Positions 1 through 8,355 of a DNA stretch of 64,000 nt are shown piece after piece. A program made the translations under genes and the position numbers. How positions within the stretch are numbered: position 1 is the first letter of the stretch; every line of letters starts with the position of its first letter. The notes under the pieces are model-generated. The model worked only from the letters and a program-made list of their open reading frames with translations, was not told the DNA's origin and did not search any database. Source of the DNA: a virus; the IMG/VR virus record IMGVR_UViG_3300037875_000559, positions 20,199 to 84,198 of that record, one strand, 5' to 3'.

Positions 1-305
1 TTTCTATTGATGGGAACTCTAATGTAGTATCCACAGGGAATGGTTTCCTCGTAAAGAAAGAAACTATTAATGTTGCTATTGGTCCACTCACCCAACACAT
101 CATTGCAGATGCAGACTTTCAAAATGTACTCCGAGCCGAAAGTATTATCACTGTAACACTCCAAACCGTAGCAGGTGTAACTGTAGCCACTGCACCTTAT
201 GTTTCAGACATACAACCAGATACAAACTTCACTGTAGGGTTCGATCTCACAAATGGTAATGTTGGGGCAGTTGATATTTTTATTAACTACATGATTGTAG
301 GATAA
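1..305 (+). CDS. C-terminal fragment of a probable virion protein
   Basis: The reading frame is open from base 3 to the TAA at 303-305, giving about 100 codons with the 5' end outside the window. The fragment is rich in beta-branched residues (V, T, I), has few charges and no cysteine, and looks like an all-beta domain such as those of phage structural or fibre proteins. It ends two bases before the next ATG, so it is probably co-transcribed with the nuclease gene. I recognise no named family; the virion role is inferred from composition only. Confidence 0.6.
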   Translation, partial: SIDGNSNVVSTGNGFLVKKETINVAIGPLTQHIIADADFQNVLRAESIITVTLQTVAGVTVATAPYVSDIQPDTNFTVGFDLTNGNVGAVDIFINYMIVG

Positions 306-307
306 CT

Positions 308-676
308 ATGAAATACCTATATCACTATAAAGCTGAAGTCCTTTCCGTATATGATGGAGATACTGTCACCCTCATGATAGATCAAGGCATGAAGCACTTT
401 GCTCGTGTGAAAGTAAGAATGATTGGGATAGACACTCCAGAAATACGAACTAAAGACCTCGAAGAAAAGAAAAGAGGGTATGACGCTAAAGACTACCTCA
501 AGTCTCGCATCGAGGGTAAAACCATCATTGTACAAACACAGAAAAAAGGAAAGTTTGGGCGATGGCTTGGTGTGCTGTGGGAGTATTCTGAAGATTCAGA
601 GGAGCTAGGTGAATCACTCAATGACGAAATGATCCGTATGGGTCATGCCAAAGCGTATGATGGTGGTAAGAGATGA
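308..676 (+). CDS. Staphylococcal nuclease-like (SNase/thermonuclease) protein
   Basis: This 122-residue protein matches the SNase OB-fold. It has DGDT at 16-19 (Asp18 corresponds to the calcium-binding Asp21 of S. aureus nuclease), Arg37, IDTPE at 41-45 (Asp42, Glu45), and FGR at 83-85 (Arg85 corresponds to Arg87). The order and spacing of all key residues are kept, so activity as a calcium-dependent phosphodiesterase on DNA or RNA is likely. No signal peptide is visible, so it acts inside the cell or is carried in the virion. The next gene overlaps its stop by four bases (ATGA), which suggests translational coupling. Confidence 0.88.
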   Translation: MKYLYHYKAEVLSVYDGDTVTLMIDQGMKHFARVKVRMIGIDTPEIRTKDLEEKKRGYDAKDYLKSRIEGKTIIVQTQKKGKFGRWLGVLWEYSEDSEELGESLNDEMIRMGHAKAYDGGKR

Positions 677-1317
677 ATCCTCGTTCCTCTCCTCACGCAA
701 CAAGTCGGGAAGCACTTAGAGTTTGGAAATCTCTAACTCGTAAATATGACAACGAGGACGATGTGCTTGCCATTACACATAGACCACACAATGTAGAGAA
801 AAAGTCAGCGTCTTCAGTCCTTAGAGACTTAGAAATAAGAGTCGCAAGACTTGAAAGACAATCTTCCCCAAGAGTTAGTTTTGAGCGAGAAGAAGAGACC
901 CTACGACTGAATAGGAAATACAACTTAAAGTATATTTATATAATCGCCAAGAATGAAGCAGACGAAGAGATGGGGTTTGTGGCTGCTAAACTAGAGACCA
1001 TAGATTACAGTCGAGATTGTAGTGATGATCTCAAAGCACTACAATCTAAGTATCCTCAACTACAAGAGCGAAAATCTTTAATCTTATACTGGAGTAGTGT
1101 GGCAAAGGAATATCAAGGGCAAGGTATAGGGTCGAAGCTATACTATGAGAGTATAAAAGAAGGATGGCGGGAAAATAAAAATAAACCCTTCATCTTTGTT
1201 CCGCATTACTGCAAACATAATGGGTCTACTAGCGAAGAAGCACTGAGGGTTTGGAACTCACTTGTTCGTAAATATCCCTCCTCTGGTCATTGTATTGCCA
1301 TTCTCAAAAAACCATAA
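673..1317 (+). CDS. GNAT-like acetyltransferase with a duplicated tail fused at its N terminus
   Basis: The 214 residues fall into three parts. Residues 9-38 look like a GNAT C-terminal tail (TSREALRVWKSL, ending in HRP). Residues 46-65 form a short amphipathic helix ending RLERQSS. The rest is a GNAT-like domain with an acetyl-CoA loop QGQGIG at 148-153 and its own tail at 184-214 (TSEEALRVWNSL). The same tail ends the proteins at 36629-37165 and 40923-41441. I infer that the N-terminal part is a remnant of a second gene copy fused in frame. No methionine lies between the tail and the helix to offer a shorter start. The substrate is unknown. Confidence 0.65.
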   Translation: MNPRSSPHATSREALRVWKSLTRKYDNEDDVLAITHRPHNVEKKSASSVLRDLEIRVARLERQSSPRVSFEREEETLRLNRKYNLKYIYIIAKNEADEEMGFVAAKLETIDYSRDCSDDLKALQSKYPQLQERKSLILYWSSVAKEYQGQGIGSKLYYESIKEGWRENKNKPFIFVPHYCKHNGSTSEEALRVWNSLVRKYPSSGHCIAILKKP

Positions 1318-1420
1318 GGGTATGTTTGGCTTCCTACTCTTACACCTTAAGCTTTAATAATTTTCTGATACCTCTTTCTTTCGTAGTCTTCTCAAACACC
1401 ATCCTATAAGGAGAATCTTA

Positions 1421-1762
1421 ATGAACCGATCCGCATCTGAAATAATTCTCAACCTTGAGAACAGGGTTACAAGACTTGAAAATCGGATTGCTAGTGAGGC
1501 CGTAGATCTGCGTTATGTTCACGATCTTGCCAAGCAAAAACTATCAAACAGAAATGTTGTTGATGTGCAAAGAGGGAAGGACCCTACAGGTCGAGAGATG
1601 GTTTCTATCACTCTTTCTAATGGTGTAGAAATAAGCTACTCAAAATACCATAATATTATTATGACAACATCTACGGGTGACGCTTTAGATATTGGAAACC
1701 CGCCTCATGGAATGATGAATGAACAGATGGATTCAGACATAGCTAAATACAGTCGTTTTTGA
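1421..1762 (+). CDS. Small protein with capsid-targeting-like N-terminal helix
   Basis: A 113-residue protein with an AAGGAGA ribosome binding site just upstream. The first 27 residues form a strongly amphipathic helix with the pattern LENRVTRLENR followed by IASEA, closely resembling the N termini of the proteins at 4084 and 29476. The remainder is short, polar and of unknown fold. I infer a head-packaged protein from the shared N-terminal helix. Its 3' end overlaps the convergent GIY-YIG gene by 20 bases. Confidence 0.6.
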   Translation: MNRSASEIILNLENRVTRLENRIASEAVDLRYVHDLAKQKLSNRNVVDVQRGKDPTGREMVSITLSNGVEISYSKYHNIIMTTSTGDALDIGNPPHGMMNEQMDSDIAKYSRF

Positions 1763-2087
1763 GTCCTATTTCTTTACGGCCTCGACACCATTTAGAGTCT
1801 TCAACTGTCCAAAGTAACCTTTTACGTCCTCTTTTGCGTTTAAGAGCTAACTCTGCTTTCATAGCTTCAGATCTGTTAGCGTATGTGCCGTAAGTACACA
1901 TGAGCTTCCAAGGTCTGTGTTTTGAAGTATATTTCCCTCCGCCCTTTATTTCTCCATTATGTTGGCGTAGTCTACGATTAACATCGGTAGTACAACCGAC
2001 ATAAAAGAAGCCTTCAAGTTGTTTTCCTGTCTTTGCTGACTTTCTTAATTGTTGGCTTTGTATGACGTATACGACCCATTCACTCAT
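1743..2087 (-). CDS. GIY-YIG family endonuclease
   Basis: A 114-residue single-domain protein. It shows VYVIQ near residue 6, then FFYVGCTTDVNRRLRQHN, the usual GIY-YIG strand plus the Arg-containing helix, and later TSKHRPWKL, a signature seen in the UPF0213/SLX1-like branch. The second element reads FYVG rather than YIG. Such proteins are small structure-specific or homing-type DNA nucleases. It stands alone on the minus strand between plus-strand genes, which fits a mobile homing-type insertion, though no interrupted host gene is visible. Confidence 0.85.
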   Translation of the reverse strand: MSEWVVYVIQSQQLRKSAKTGKQLEGFFYVGCTTDVNRRLRQHNGEIKGGGKYTSKHRPWKLMCTYGTYANRSEAMKAELALKRKRGRKRLLWTVEDSKWCRGRKEIGLKNDCI

Positions 2088-2138
2088 CTCTGTAGTTCCT
2101 TTATCTAATCTCTTACATATATATTATAGGAGAGTCTC

Positions 2139-2189
2139 ATGGATGTAATCCGAAAAATCGCAACATTACACATACAAGCGAAAAGCTAA
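2139..2189 (+). CDS. 16-residue leader peptide resembling a capsid-targeting sequence
   Basis: A 16-codon reading frame with a good site (TAGGAGAG, spacing about 5) reads MDVIRKIATLHIQAKS. Its stop overlaps the next ATG as TAATG, so it is translationally coupled to the 588-residue gene. The peptide strongly resembles the first residues of the protein at 4084 (KIATL) and other N-terminal helices here. It may be a coupling leader, or a remnant of a packaging signal cut off from a former fusion. Confidence 0.5.
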   Translation: MDVIRKIATLHIQAKS

Positions 2190-3955
2190 TGGGAAGTCTA
2201 GCTCAAAGGGTTGCCTACACCTATTTAAAAATAGCTGAAGAGAAATCTTTAAATCTTAAAATAGATGAGAAGTTTAAAACGTGGAAAGGGAAGAGTCCTG
2301 TAACGGAGAATGAAGTAGGTTATTGGACTGTTAAAGGTTGGTTGCAAATAAAAAAGCCAAACAAAAACCAAACAGGGCTTAAAGAATATGCGGAGGAGGT
2401 GTTTGAGAAATTCCGAGAAGCAATAGAAGAGGATGAGGAGTCTGAAAGTGATTCCTCCTCACATGGATCTTTCAAAGGTGAGAAAAAAGCTCCTGGACTA
2501 GATGGAAAAAGTCAGAAAATCTTAGAGGATGCACAAGAGGCTTTGGGGAAGGAGAACTTTGGTCTTCCAAAAAATGTTTTTGAGAAGAATAAATTTGTTC
2601 TCACCTCCGCTTCAAAAGTGGAGCGTAAGGAAGTAGAGAAATTTGCCAAAGATATAAGGGATACCTTTAAGACTCCGGGATATAGTCGTGGGGCTATAAA
2701 ACAAAATCTTGATGTTTTGGGGAAGGATGAATGGCTCAAGCGTCATCTTTCAATGGTGGCAAAGCCTATCCAAGCGGCTATTGCTACAATGGGGCCTAAA
2801 GGGGATTTAAAGAAAGAAATGGGAGAGATTTTAGAAAGTAACCCTGAAGTAGCGGGAGCAGCTAAGAATTTAGCATCTAATTGGACACAAAGCACTGTTA
2901 TACCTATGGTGACAGGCACAACGAGTCTTGCAGGTTTAGCAGGGAAAGCGGTGACAGGGGCTATAGGAAAAACTGTTCTTGCTACTATACCTGTTCTTGG
3001 GTCGCCCATTACAGTGGCTACTATTGCTTCTGCTGTTGTAGGTACTATTGCGTATAAGACTCTTTTTCATGGGAGATCAAAAAAAGCCAAGGGAAAACTA
3101 TTTTCTGTCAGCTCAGATTTACCTGATTCATATGATAGCTTAACTTCCGATGTATATGCAGGATATGCCACACCTGAGAGTGTAGAGGCAGAGTACAATA
3201 AAAAGCTTGATGAAGTGCTTGAAGATCAGACTTTAGGTGCAGAGGGGCTTCGGGAGAAGGTTTTAAAACTACATAAAGAGTTCGAGGACAATGCCCGACC
3301 TGCCATAGATAAGGCTTTATATCAGTTGGGTAAAACTGAAGGTTCAGGTATGTTTTCTTTCTTGAAGCGAGGCGTAGAAGAAAAGAAAGGTGCTCCTGTA
3401 CTCATTAAGCTTCTTAAATTAAAAGATCAATTTGATGCACAAGATCAAATTGCAGATTATATAGAGAATAACTCAGAAGAAGTTGGAGAGCTAATTAAGA
3501 GAGTGCTTCAAGGAGATGAAGAAATACCTCCTGAAGTGATGGATGCACTTAAAGGTAAATGTGATACTGAGTCTTCTTCTGTAGAAGAAGCTCCTTCTAA
3601 GAAAGATAGAAAGGCTTCAAAAATGGATCGAGCTTTTGAAAAAAGCATAAAGGAATTTAAAGATCTTGAAAAGTTCTTACCCGTAAGAAAGATTATACCT
3701 CTAGTTGAAAACCAAATTAGGGATTTCATAAAGAGGTGTAACAGTTTAGATCCTATTGAAGATGTAGAAGTCTTTAAAAAAGCTGTTACAAGAGAGCATT
3801 ATCAGAAGAGAATAAACTTCTTGAAGAACTGGCTTTTAGAGCAAGGTTATTCTTATGATGTAAGAAGAAAGAAAGTCACTCCACTTTCAAGAGAAGAATC
3901 TAAAAGAAGGGTCTTAAGAGTAGCCTGTTTCAGGCTTTTCAGATCAAAATCGTGA
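2189..3955 (+). CDS. 588-residue probable packaged protein with a hydrophobic hairpin
   Basis: No known family is recognised. The N terminus (RVAYTYLKIAEEKS) follows the amphipathic pattern seen in other putative packaged proteins of this window. Around residues 255-295 there is a long Gly/Ala/Val/Ile-rich hydrophobic stretch, enough for two membrane-spanning helices in a hairpin, followed by KTLFHGRSKK. The flanking regions are highly charged, helical and lysine/glutamate rich. I infer a head-internal protein that could insert into a membrane on injection. Translation is coupled to the 16-residue leader. Confidence 0.55.
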   Translation: MGSLAQRVAYTYLKIAEEKSLNLKIDEKFKTWKGKSPVTENEVGYWTVKGWLQIKKPNKNQTGLKEYAEEVFEKFREAIEEDEESESDSSSHGSFKGEKKAPGLDGKSQKILEDAQEALGKENFGLPKNVFEKNKFVLTSASKVERKEVEKFAKDIRDTFKTPGYSRGAIKQNLDVLGKDEWLKRHLSMVAKPIQAAIATMGPKGDLKKEMGEILESNPEVAGAAKNLASNWTQSTVIPMVTGTTSLAGLAGKAVTGAIGKTVLATIPVLGSPITVATIASAVVGTIAYKTLFHGRSKKAKGKLFSVSSDLPDSYDSLTSDVYAGYATPESVEAEYNKKLDEVLEDQTLGAEGLREKVLKLHKEFEDNARPAIDKALYQLGKTEGSGMFSFLKRGVEEKKGAPVLIKLLKLKDQFDAQDQIADYIENNSEEVGELIKRVLQGDEEIPPEVMDALKGKCDTESSSVEEAPSKKDRKASKMDRAFEKSIKEFKDLEKFLPVRKIIPLVENQIRDFIKRCNSLDPIEDVEVFKKAVTREHYQKRINFLKNWLLEQGYSYDVRRKKVTPLSREESKRRVLRVACFRLFRSKS

Positions 3956-4083
3956 ATTTCTATTTCGCAGATGGATCTATACTTATAAGGCTTTTTATTT
4001 TAAACTTTTGAATGAAGTTAAATAGTTTTTTTATGTCTCTTTTCTTGTAGTGGTTTTTTTTAATATTCAAACAGGAGTGCCAG

Positions 4084-4818
4084 ATGAGCCTAACACAAAA
4101 AATTGCAACTTTAATGGGTCGCATTGAGCGTCTTGAGCGTTCTGCAAAGGTCAACTTTGATCGTGACATTAATACGCTTAAGCGTAAGAAATCTATTTCT
4201 CAACTTTTTGAACTTGCGGAGGAGGTTCTTCTAATCGCCAGAAATAAAGGGTTTATGGGAACGAAAATCCAAGAAGATGGGGACTTACCTGTGGTTGTTC
4301 TTGGGAGAGGAATGTACATTTTCTTGCGACCTACAGAATATGTTTTTGAATCAAATGGTTCTTCTCGAAGTTATCAACATTGGGGAGATCTCATCAGTCG
4401 TCTGAGCCAAGAGCAAGGTGCTTTTGGTAACGAAGAGGCTATGATGGAAGCCACTGACATCATGTCTACAACCCAAGACGTTCTTTCTATTCTCCAAGGA
4501 GCAAGAAACGGTGACGGATTTATGGGAGAGCGTTGGATGCTTTCTTCAGATAATGGGAAGAAAGCTACTTTCACCACAGGTTCAGGATCAATGAGTCTTT
4601 CTGTAGTACTAACGGCTCGTGGCATTAAGTATTCTCTTACAGGCCCTTATGTGAAGCCTAATCAGCCTATGGCTACCTTAAATGGCTTCATTCGAGAAGA
4701 AGGTCGGGCGATGCAACTCAATATGCTTGCATATAAGCTAGATGATATAGTACAAAAAGCAGGTAAGCGTGTTCGCAAAACACGAATGAATGCGATGAAA
4801 GAGCTGAAACTCGTATAG
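4084..4818 (+). CDS. Probable head-packaged protein, unknown function
   Basis: A 244-residue protein preceded by AGGAG at good spacing. It starts with a clear amphipathic helix (MSLTQKIATLMGRIERLERSAKV), the best example of the N-terminal motif shared by a dozen proteins here. The body is of mixed alpha/beta composition and matches no family I know. It ends one base before the stop of the convergent gene on the minus strand. Packaging is inferred only from the N-terminal motif. Confidence 0.55.
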   Translation: MSLTQKIATLMGRIERLERSAKVNFDRDINTLKRKKSISQLFELAEEVLLIARNKGFMGTKIQEDGDLPVVVLGRGMYIFLRPTEYVFESNGSSRSYQHWGDLISRLSQEQGAFGNEEAMMEATDIMSTTQDVLSILQGARNGDGFMGERWMLSSDNGKKATFTTGSGSMSLSVVLTARGIKYSLTGPYVKPNQPMATLNGFIREEGRAMQLNMLAYKLDDIVQKAGKRVRKTRMNAMKELKLV

Positions 4819-4819
4819 T

Positions 4820-5923
4820 TCACCAGACTTGGAAAAGCAATCCCAAGCTCAGATTATTTCTTTCGCTAGAAAATAAATAAGAAACATTCGGAGCAAAGTT
4901 TAAGTACTTACCTCCAAGTTTAGGGTGGTAAGAAATAGAGAGTCCTGCTCCAAAGTAGGTGTTGGAAATATAACCTACTCCTCCCATTCTTAGTTTAGCG
5001 TCTAATAAGTTTAAGAAGCTCCCCCCCACTTGAACGCCCATGTCGTACTCTTGGTTTGGGAGTGTGCTTAATCCTGCGTAGTAGGCAGGCTCAAAGGTCT
5101 TATATTTCTTTGAGTGTCCATAAGGCACAGTAGGTACATAGAAGAACTTAGGGTCTAGGTTTGGGTCGCCTTCTAGCATTTTGTCTTCTACTAGAGTGAT
5201 GAACTCCCCACTTTCAGAGAAATATCCTGCTTTTATATACACGCCTTGGTTTTGAACACCGCCACTACCTAAACTATCTTGGTTTTCACCATAAGTGACG
5301 ACATCAATTTTAAAAGCTAGATTGAGGTCTAAGTTTCCAAAATCAGATAGCCACAAGTTCTCTGTTCTAAAAGCCCCTACAGGTTTCCCTCCATTTTTAT
5401 AGTTTGTTTCCCAAGAATAAGAAATACTAGGGCACTTATCAGGGTCATAGTAGTGTACACAGGTTAAGAAATCATCTGCATCTATACCGTTCCATTCTGA
5501 GGTTGGTGCTTTTATTTCTTCTGTTGTTTTTTGACCTGTGATTTGGACTTTTATTTTCCCACCTTTCAGAGTTTTTTCGATCCTAGAGAAACGCTGTGAA
5601 TAAGAGAGGATCTTGGAGTCTGTTTCATTGAGGTGTTTTTCAAGAGCTTCTGTCTTATTTCCTATTTGTGAGATAATGTCTTCCGTTCTGTTCTCCATGT
5701 CAGAGTATGAGATCATCTTTGACTTTGCAGAGTTTATGTTTTCTTGTAACTCAGAGATCTTGGTAGCATTTGCAGTCAACACACCTTCAAGTTGCAAAGA
5801 AATAGTATCTTCTAGCTTTTGTTGTTTATAATTGTTCCAAATCTGTAGTCCTGTTGAGAGAAATAGAGCCAAAGCTAATAAATATTTCGGAAGTTCTGCA
5901 TAAGCTAGTATATCTTTCCACAT
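4820..5923 (-). CDS. Membrane-anchored coiled-coil protein with beta-rich C-terminal domain
   Basis: Starting at ATG 5923 (GAAAGG upstream) gives 367 residues; an in-frame ATG at 5968 would add 15 but lacks a ribosome site. An N-terminal hydrophobic segment (YLLALALFLSTGLQI) is followed by a coiled coil of about 100 residues. The C-terminal 230 residues have alternating polar and hydrophobic strands and end ...LGLLFQVW, an aromatic end like that of outer-membrane beta barrels. Architecture suggests a protein spanning from inner membrane towards the envelope. A role in lysis (spanin-like) or exclusion is possible but unproven. Confidence 0.55.
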   Translation of the reverse strand: MWKDILAYAELPKYLLALALFLSTGLQIWNNYKQQKLEDTISLQLEGVLTANATKISELQENINSAKSKMISYSDMENRTEDIISQIGNKTEALEKHLNETDSKILSYSQRFSRIEKTLKGGKIKVQITGQKTTEEIKAPTSEWNGIDADDFLTCVHYYDPDKCPSISYSWETNYKNGGKPVGAFRTENLWLSDFGNLDLNLAFKIDVVTYGENQDSLGSGGVQNQGVYIKAGYFSESGEFITLVEDKMLEGDPNLDPKFFYVPTVPYGHSKKYKTFEPAYYAGLSTLPNQEYDMGVQVGGSFLNLLDAKLRMGGVGYISNTYFGAGLSISYHPKLGGKYLNFAPNVSYLFSSERNNLSLGLLFQVW

Positions 5924-6090
5924 AAGTCTGAACCTTTCGTAATAATGTAGAGACAAGATACTAGACATTATAAAAGAGAAATAAGCTAGTGTAGACCTCT
6001 ATTAATAAAACTTTTAAGGGGGGCTGGACTTAAACCCCTCTAAAAAGTATATAGAACACTTACCCTCCCTAACATAAAGGAAAAAAGCGT

Positions 6091-7632
6091 ATGTTGTACT
6101 CTTGTGCAGTTGTTCTAGTAGGTGGAGAGAAGACCTATGCCAGTCAATTTAAACTAAAAGCCATGAAGCATGGCATCTATTTAAACATTGTGTCTCATAT
6201 ACATTGGGATCAGAAAGTGAAAACACTACCGACTAGTGGTGTAGACGCTGTTATTGTCCTTAAAGATATATGTAACCATAACCTCAGAGATTGGGCTTCA
6301 GCCGAAGCAAAAAAACATGGGATGAAGTTCTGTGAGATCAGTCAGAAGATCTCCATTGGGATTGCAAGATTAAGAATCGTCTTGGGTATGGATTTCACAC
6401 CTATCGGGTTGGACTTAGAAGACGAAGGTCTTATGGCTACAGGAGTTAAGTCCGAGGTGTCGACTCTTCATGATATAATAGAAGCCAACCCTGAGTTTCT
6501 ACTACCTAAAAACAGAGCATCGCTTTCTTCAAAAAAGAAGTATGTGTCTTATATTTGTAAGAATTTCATATCTTACTTGAGGGCTGTTGAAGAAACGAAT
6601 CCCTTTGATCAATTTCCAAAAGAGGTGCTGACCCACACTCGCTTTAAAGAGCAATCATTACACTGCTTCCATGAACTAAGAAAAATATATGGCTCTGCTC
6701 TCCATCATAAAAAAAATGGGTTTTTAGAGGTCAACGAAATTGCCAAACAAGTCATAGTGTTGATGTGTTTGGATAAGAAGTGGAGTGCTTTCGACATAAA
6801 GAGGACCCTTAGCTTTGGTTTAGGGTATGTACTTACAAAAGAAGAAATGGATACTATAAAAATGACTCTTACTGCTGTTGACGAAGATAAGGATACCTTG
6901 TCATTGATATTGCGTCATGCTGTCTTGTTAAATCCTGTACGAGCTTTCGGGTTTCATTCAGACCAAGAATCTCGTAGAGATTGTTTCAACACTTTCACAC
7001 AAGACTACTCTGAGGGTGTAGACCAAGATGATTCTATCATGGGGAAATTTAAATTTCCTGTCTTGGATGAAGCTAAATACCAAGAGCTTGAAGATAGAAT
7101 CCACACCGTCAGTCGAGATCGAAAACAGAAATCAGACTTGAAGAGAGCCTTAATCGTTGCAAGAGAGGAGTGGTCAAGACACTACCTGTCTCTTAGAGAA
7201 CAAGGAACGCTTGCTTTCAGTAATCGAGAGTTCGCTCGTTGTCATAAAGAAACATGGGGCAGTCGTGTATCAGACTCTTTAAGAAAAGAGCTTCACCAAG
7301 TGACAGAAGAAGTCCAAGTGACAGAAGAAGTTCAAGTGACAGAAGAAGTCCAAGTGACAGAAGAAGTTCAAGTGGCTGAAGAAGTTCAAGTGGCTGAAGA
7401 AGTTCAAGTGGCTGAAGAAGTTCAAGTGGCTGAAGAAGTCCAAGAGAAAATAGAAGCTCTTGGTCAGTGTCTTTCGAGAATAATAATTGGAGATCTAGAG
7501 ATGGTACTCGAAGGCTCTCTCTATATCGAAGAAGTTTCTATGGGTACACAAATTAAGATTTTAGAGGGACAGAGAAAAATCACGATTGATTCTTTTGATG
7601 GTTCTTCTCTTAAAGGGGTGTCTATTCGGTAG
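6091..7632 (+). CDS. DUF2325-like protein with VxEEVQ hexapeptide repeats
   Basis: The first 90 residues match the DUF2325 layout: a strand ending in VLVGGEK, a second block with VDAVIVLKDICNHN, and a helix with ASAEAKKHGMKFCEI. The middle (about 100-400) is helical and unrecognised. Residues 404-451 are eight copies of a hexapeptide, four VTEEVQ and four VAEEVQ, encoded by an 18-bp tandem array. A final domain of about 60 residues follows. DUF2325 is a small Rossmann-like domain of unclear role found in bacteria. Finding it on a 513-residue phage protein is unusual. AAGGAAAA precedes the start. Confidence 0.6.
   Translation: MLYSCAVVLVGGEKTYASQFKLKAMKHGIYLNIVSHIHWDQKVKTLPTSGVDAVIVLKDICNHNLRDWASAEAKKHGMKFCEISQKISIGIARLRIVLGMDFTPIGLDLEDEGLMATGVKSEVSTLHDIIEANPEFLLPKNRASLSSKKKYVSYICKNFISYLRAVEETNPFDQFPKEVLTHTRFKEQSLHCFHELRKIYGSALHHKKNGFLEVNEIAKQVIVLMCLDKKWSAFDIKRTLSFGLGYVLTKEEMDTIKMTLTAVDEDKDTLSLILRHAVLLNPVRAFGFHSDQESRRDCFNTFTQDYSEGVDQDDSIMGKFKFPVLDEAKYQELEDRIHTVSRDRKQKSDLKRALIVAREEWSRHYLSLREQGTLAFSNREFARCHKETWGSRVSDSLRKELHQVTEEVQVTEEVQVTEEVQVTEEVQVAEEVQVAEEVQVAEEVQVAEEVQEKIEALGQCLSRIIIGDLEMVLEGSLYIEEVSMGTQIKILEGQRKITIDSFDGSSLKGVSIR
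7300..7443 (+). repeat. Eight 18-bp tandem repeats inside a coding region
   Basis: Eight consecutive 18-bp units encode VTEEVQ (first four) and VAEEVQ (last four). Units differ at one or two bases, mainly GTGACA versus GTGGCT and GTC versus GTT. The array is in frame and a multiple of three, so copy-number change by slippage would only alter linker length. Confidence 0.95.
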
Positions 7633-7776
7633 TTTCTACCATTGGGGTTCAGCTTCTAAAAATCCCACTGAACCTCTATTTATACTTTTTTATGACTTCA
7701 CGTTTTTAATTTATATTTAAATGCTCTTCTAAGTTGGTAGTGTTTACTACTATCTAAAGAGAATGAGGAGCTGAAA

Positions 7777-8355
7777 ATGAAGATAAGCGTAGAGGGTTTA
7801 ATTGGGGTTGGGAAGTCTACATTCGTAAAGCATTTTTGCGAGATGACTTCTTACTCCCCTTTGTATGAGTCTGTTTCAGACAATCCTTTTTTGAATCTGT
7901 TTTATGAAGACCAAAGCAGATGGGCATTTACCCTCCAAATGTATTTCTTGTATGATCGTTGCAAGAACCACATGGTAGAGGGCAATACTCTCCTTGACCG
8001 CTCTATCTATGGAGATATTTGTTTTGCGAACATTCTCCGAGACCAAAAAACAATGGACATACAAGAATTTGAATCTTATATGAGTCATTTCAGTTTGGTT
8101 GAATCTTTCATTCCAAAGCTGGACGTGTGTATTCACCTTCATATTTCAGAAGAAGAAGCTATGGGTCGCATAGCCAAGAGAAATAGAAGTTTTGAGTCCA
8201 ACATACCTTTGGATTACTTACAAAGACTACAGGAACAGCTTCAGAGTTTGCCTGAGTATCTCCCAAAACAAACAAAATACATAAGAATAAATTGGGGGGA
8301 TATGTCAGAGAGCGAGATCCGAGAGGAAATAAAGGGCGTTATTTCTACCCTTTAG
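7777..8355 (+). CDS. Deoxynucleoside kinase
   Basis: A 192-residue kinase of the deoxyadenosine/deoxyguanosine/thymidine kinase (dNK) family. The P-loop EGLIGVGKST lies at 6-15. LLDRSIYGD carries the DRS motif that contacts the nucleoside, and a lid region follows (AMGRIAKRNRS). Length and motif order are normal for the family. It would phosphorylate deoxynucleosides to monophosphates with ATP and raise dNTP supply for phage replication. GAGGAG at about 6 bases upstream sets the start. Its end overlaps the convergent gene by 11 bases. Confidence 0.9.
   Translation: MKISVEGLIGVGKSTFVKHFCEMTSYSPLYESVSDNPFLNLFYEDQSRWAFTLQMYFLYDRCKNHMVEGNTLLDRSIYGDICFANILRDQKTMDIQEFESYMSHFSLVESFIPKLDVCIHLHISEEEAMGRIAKRNRSFESNIPLDYLQRLQEQLQSLPEYLPKQTKYIRINWGDMSESEIREEIKGVISTL

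Noticed and set aside
6015-6045. AGGGG...CCCCT inverted repeat that looked like a tRNA T-arm
   Set aside because: The stem is only five bases, no T-loop or acceptor and anticodon arms can be drawn around it.
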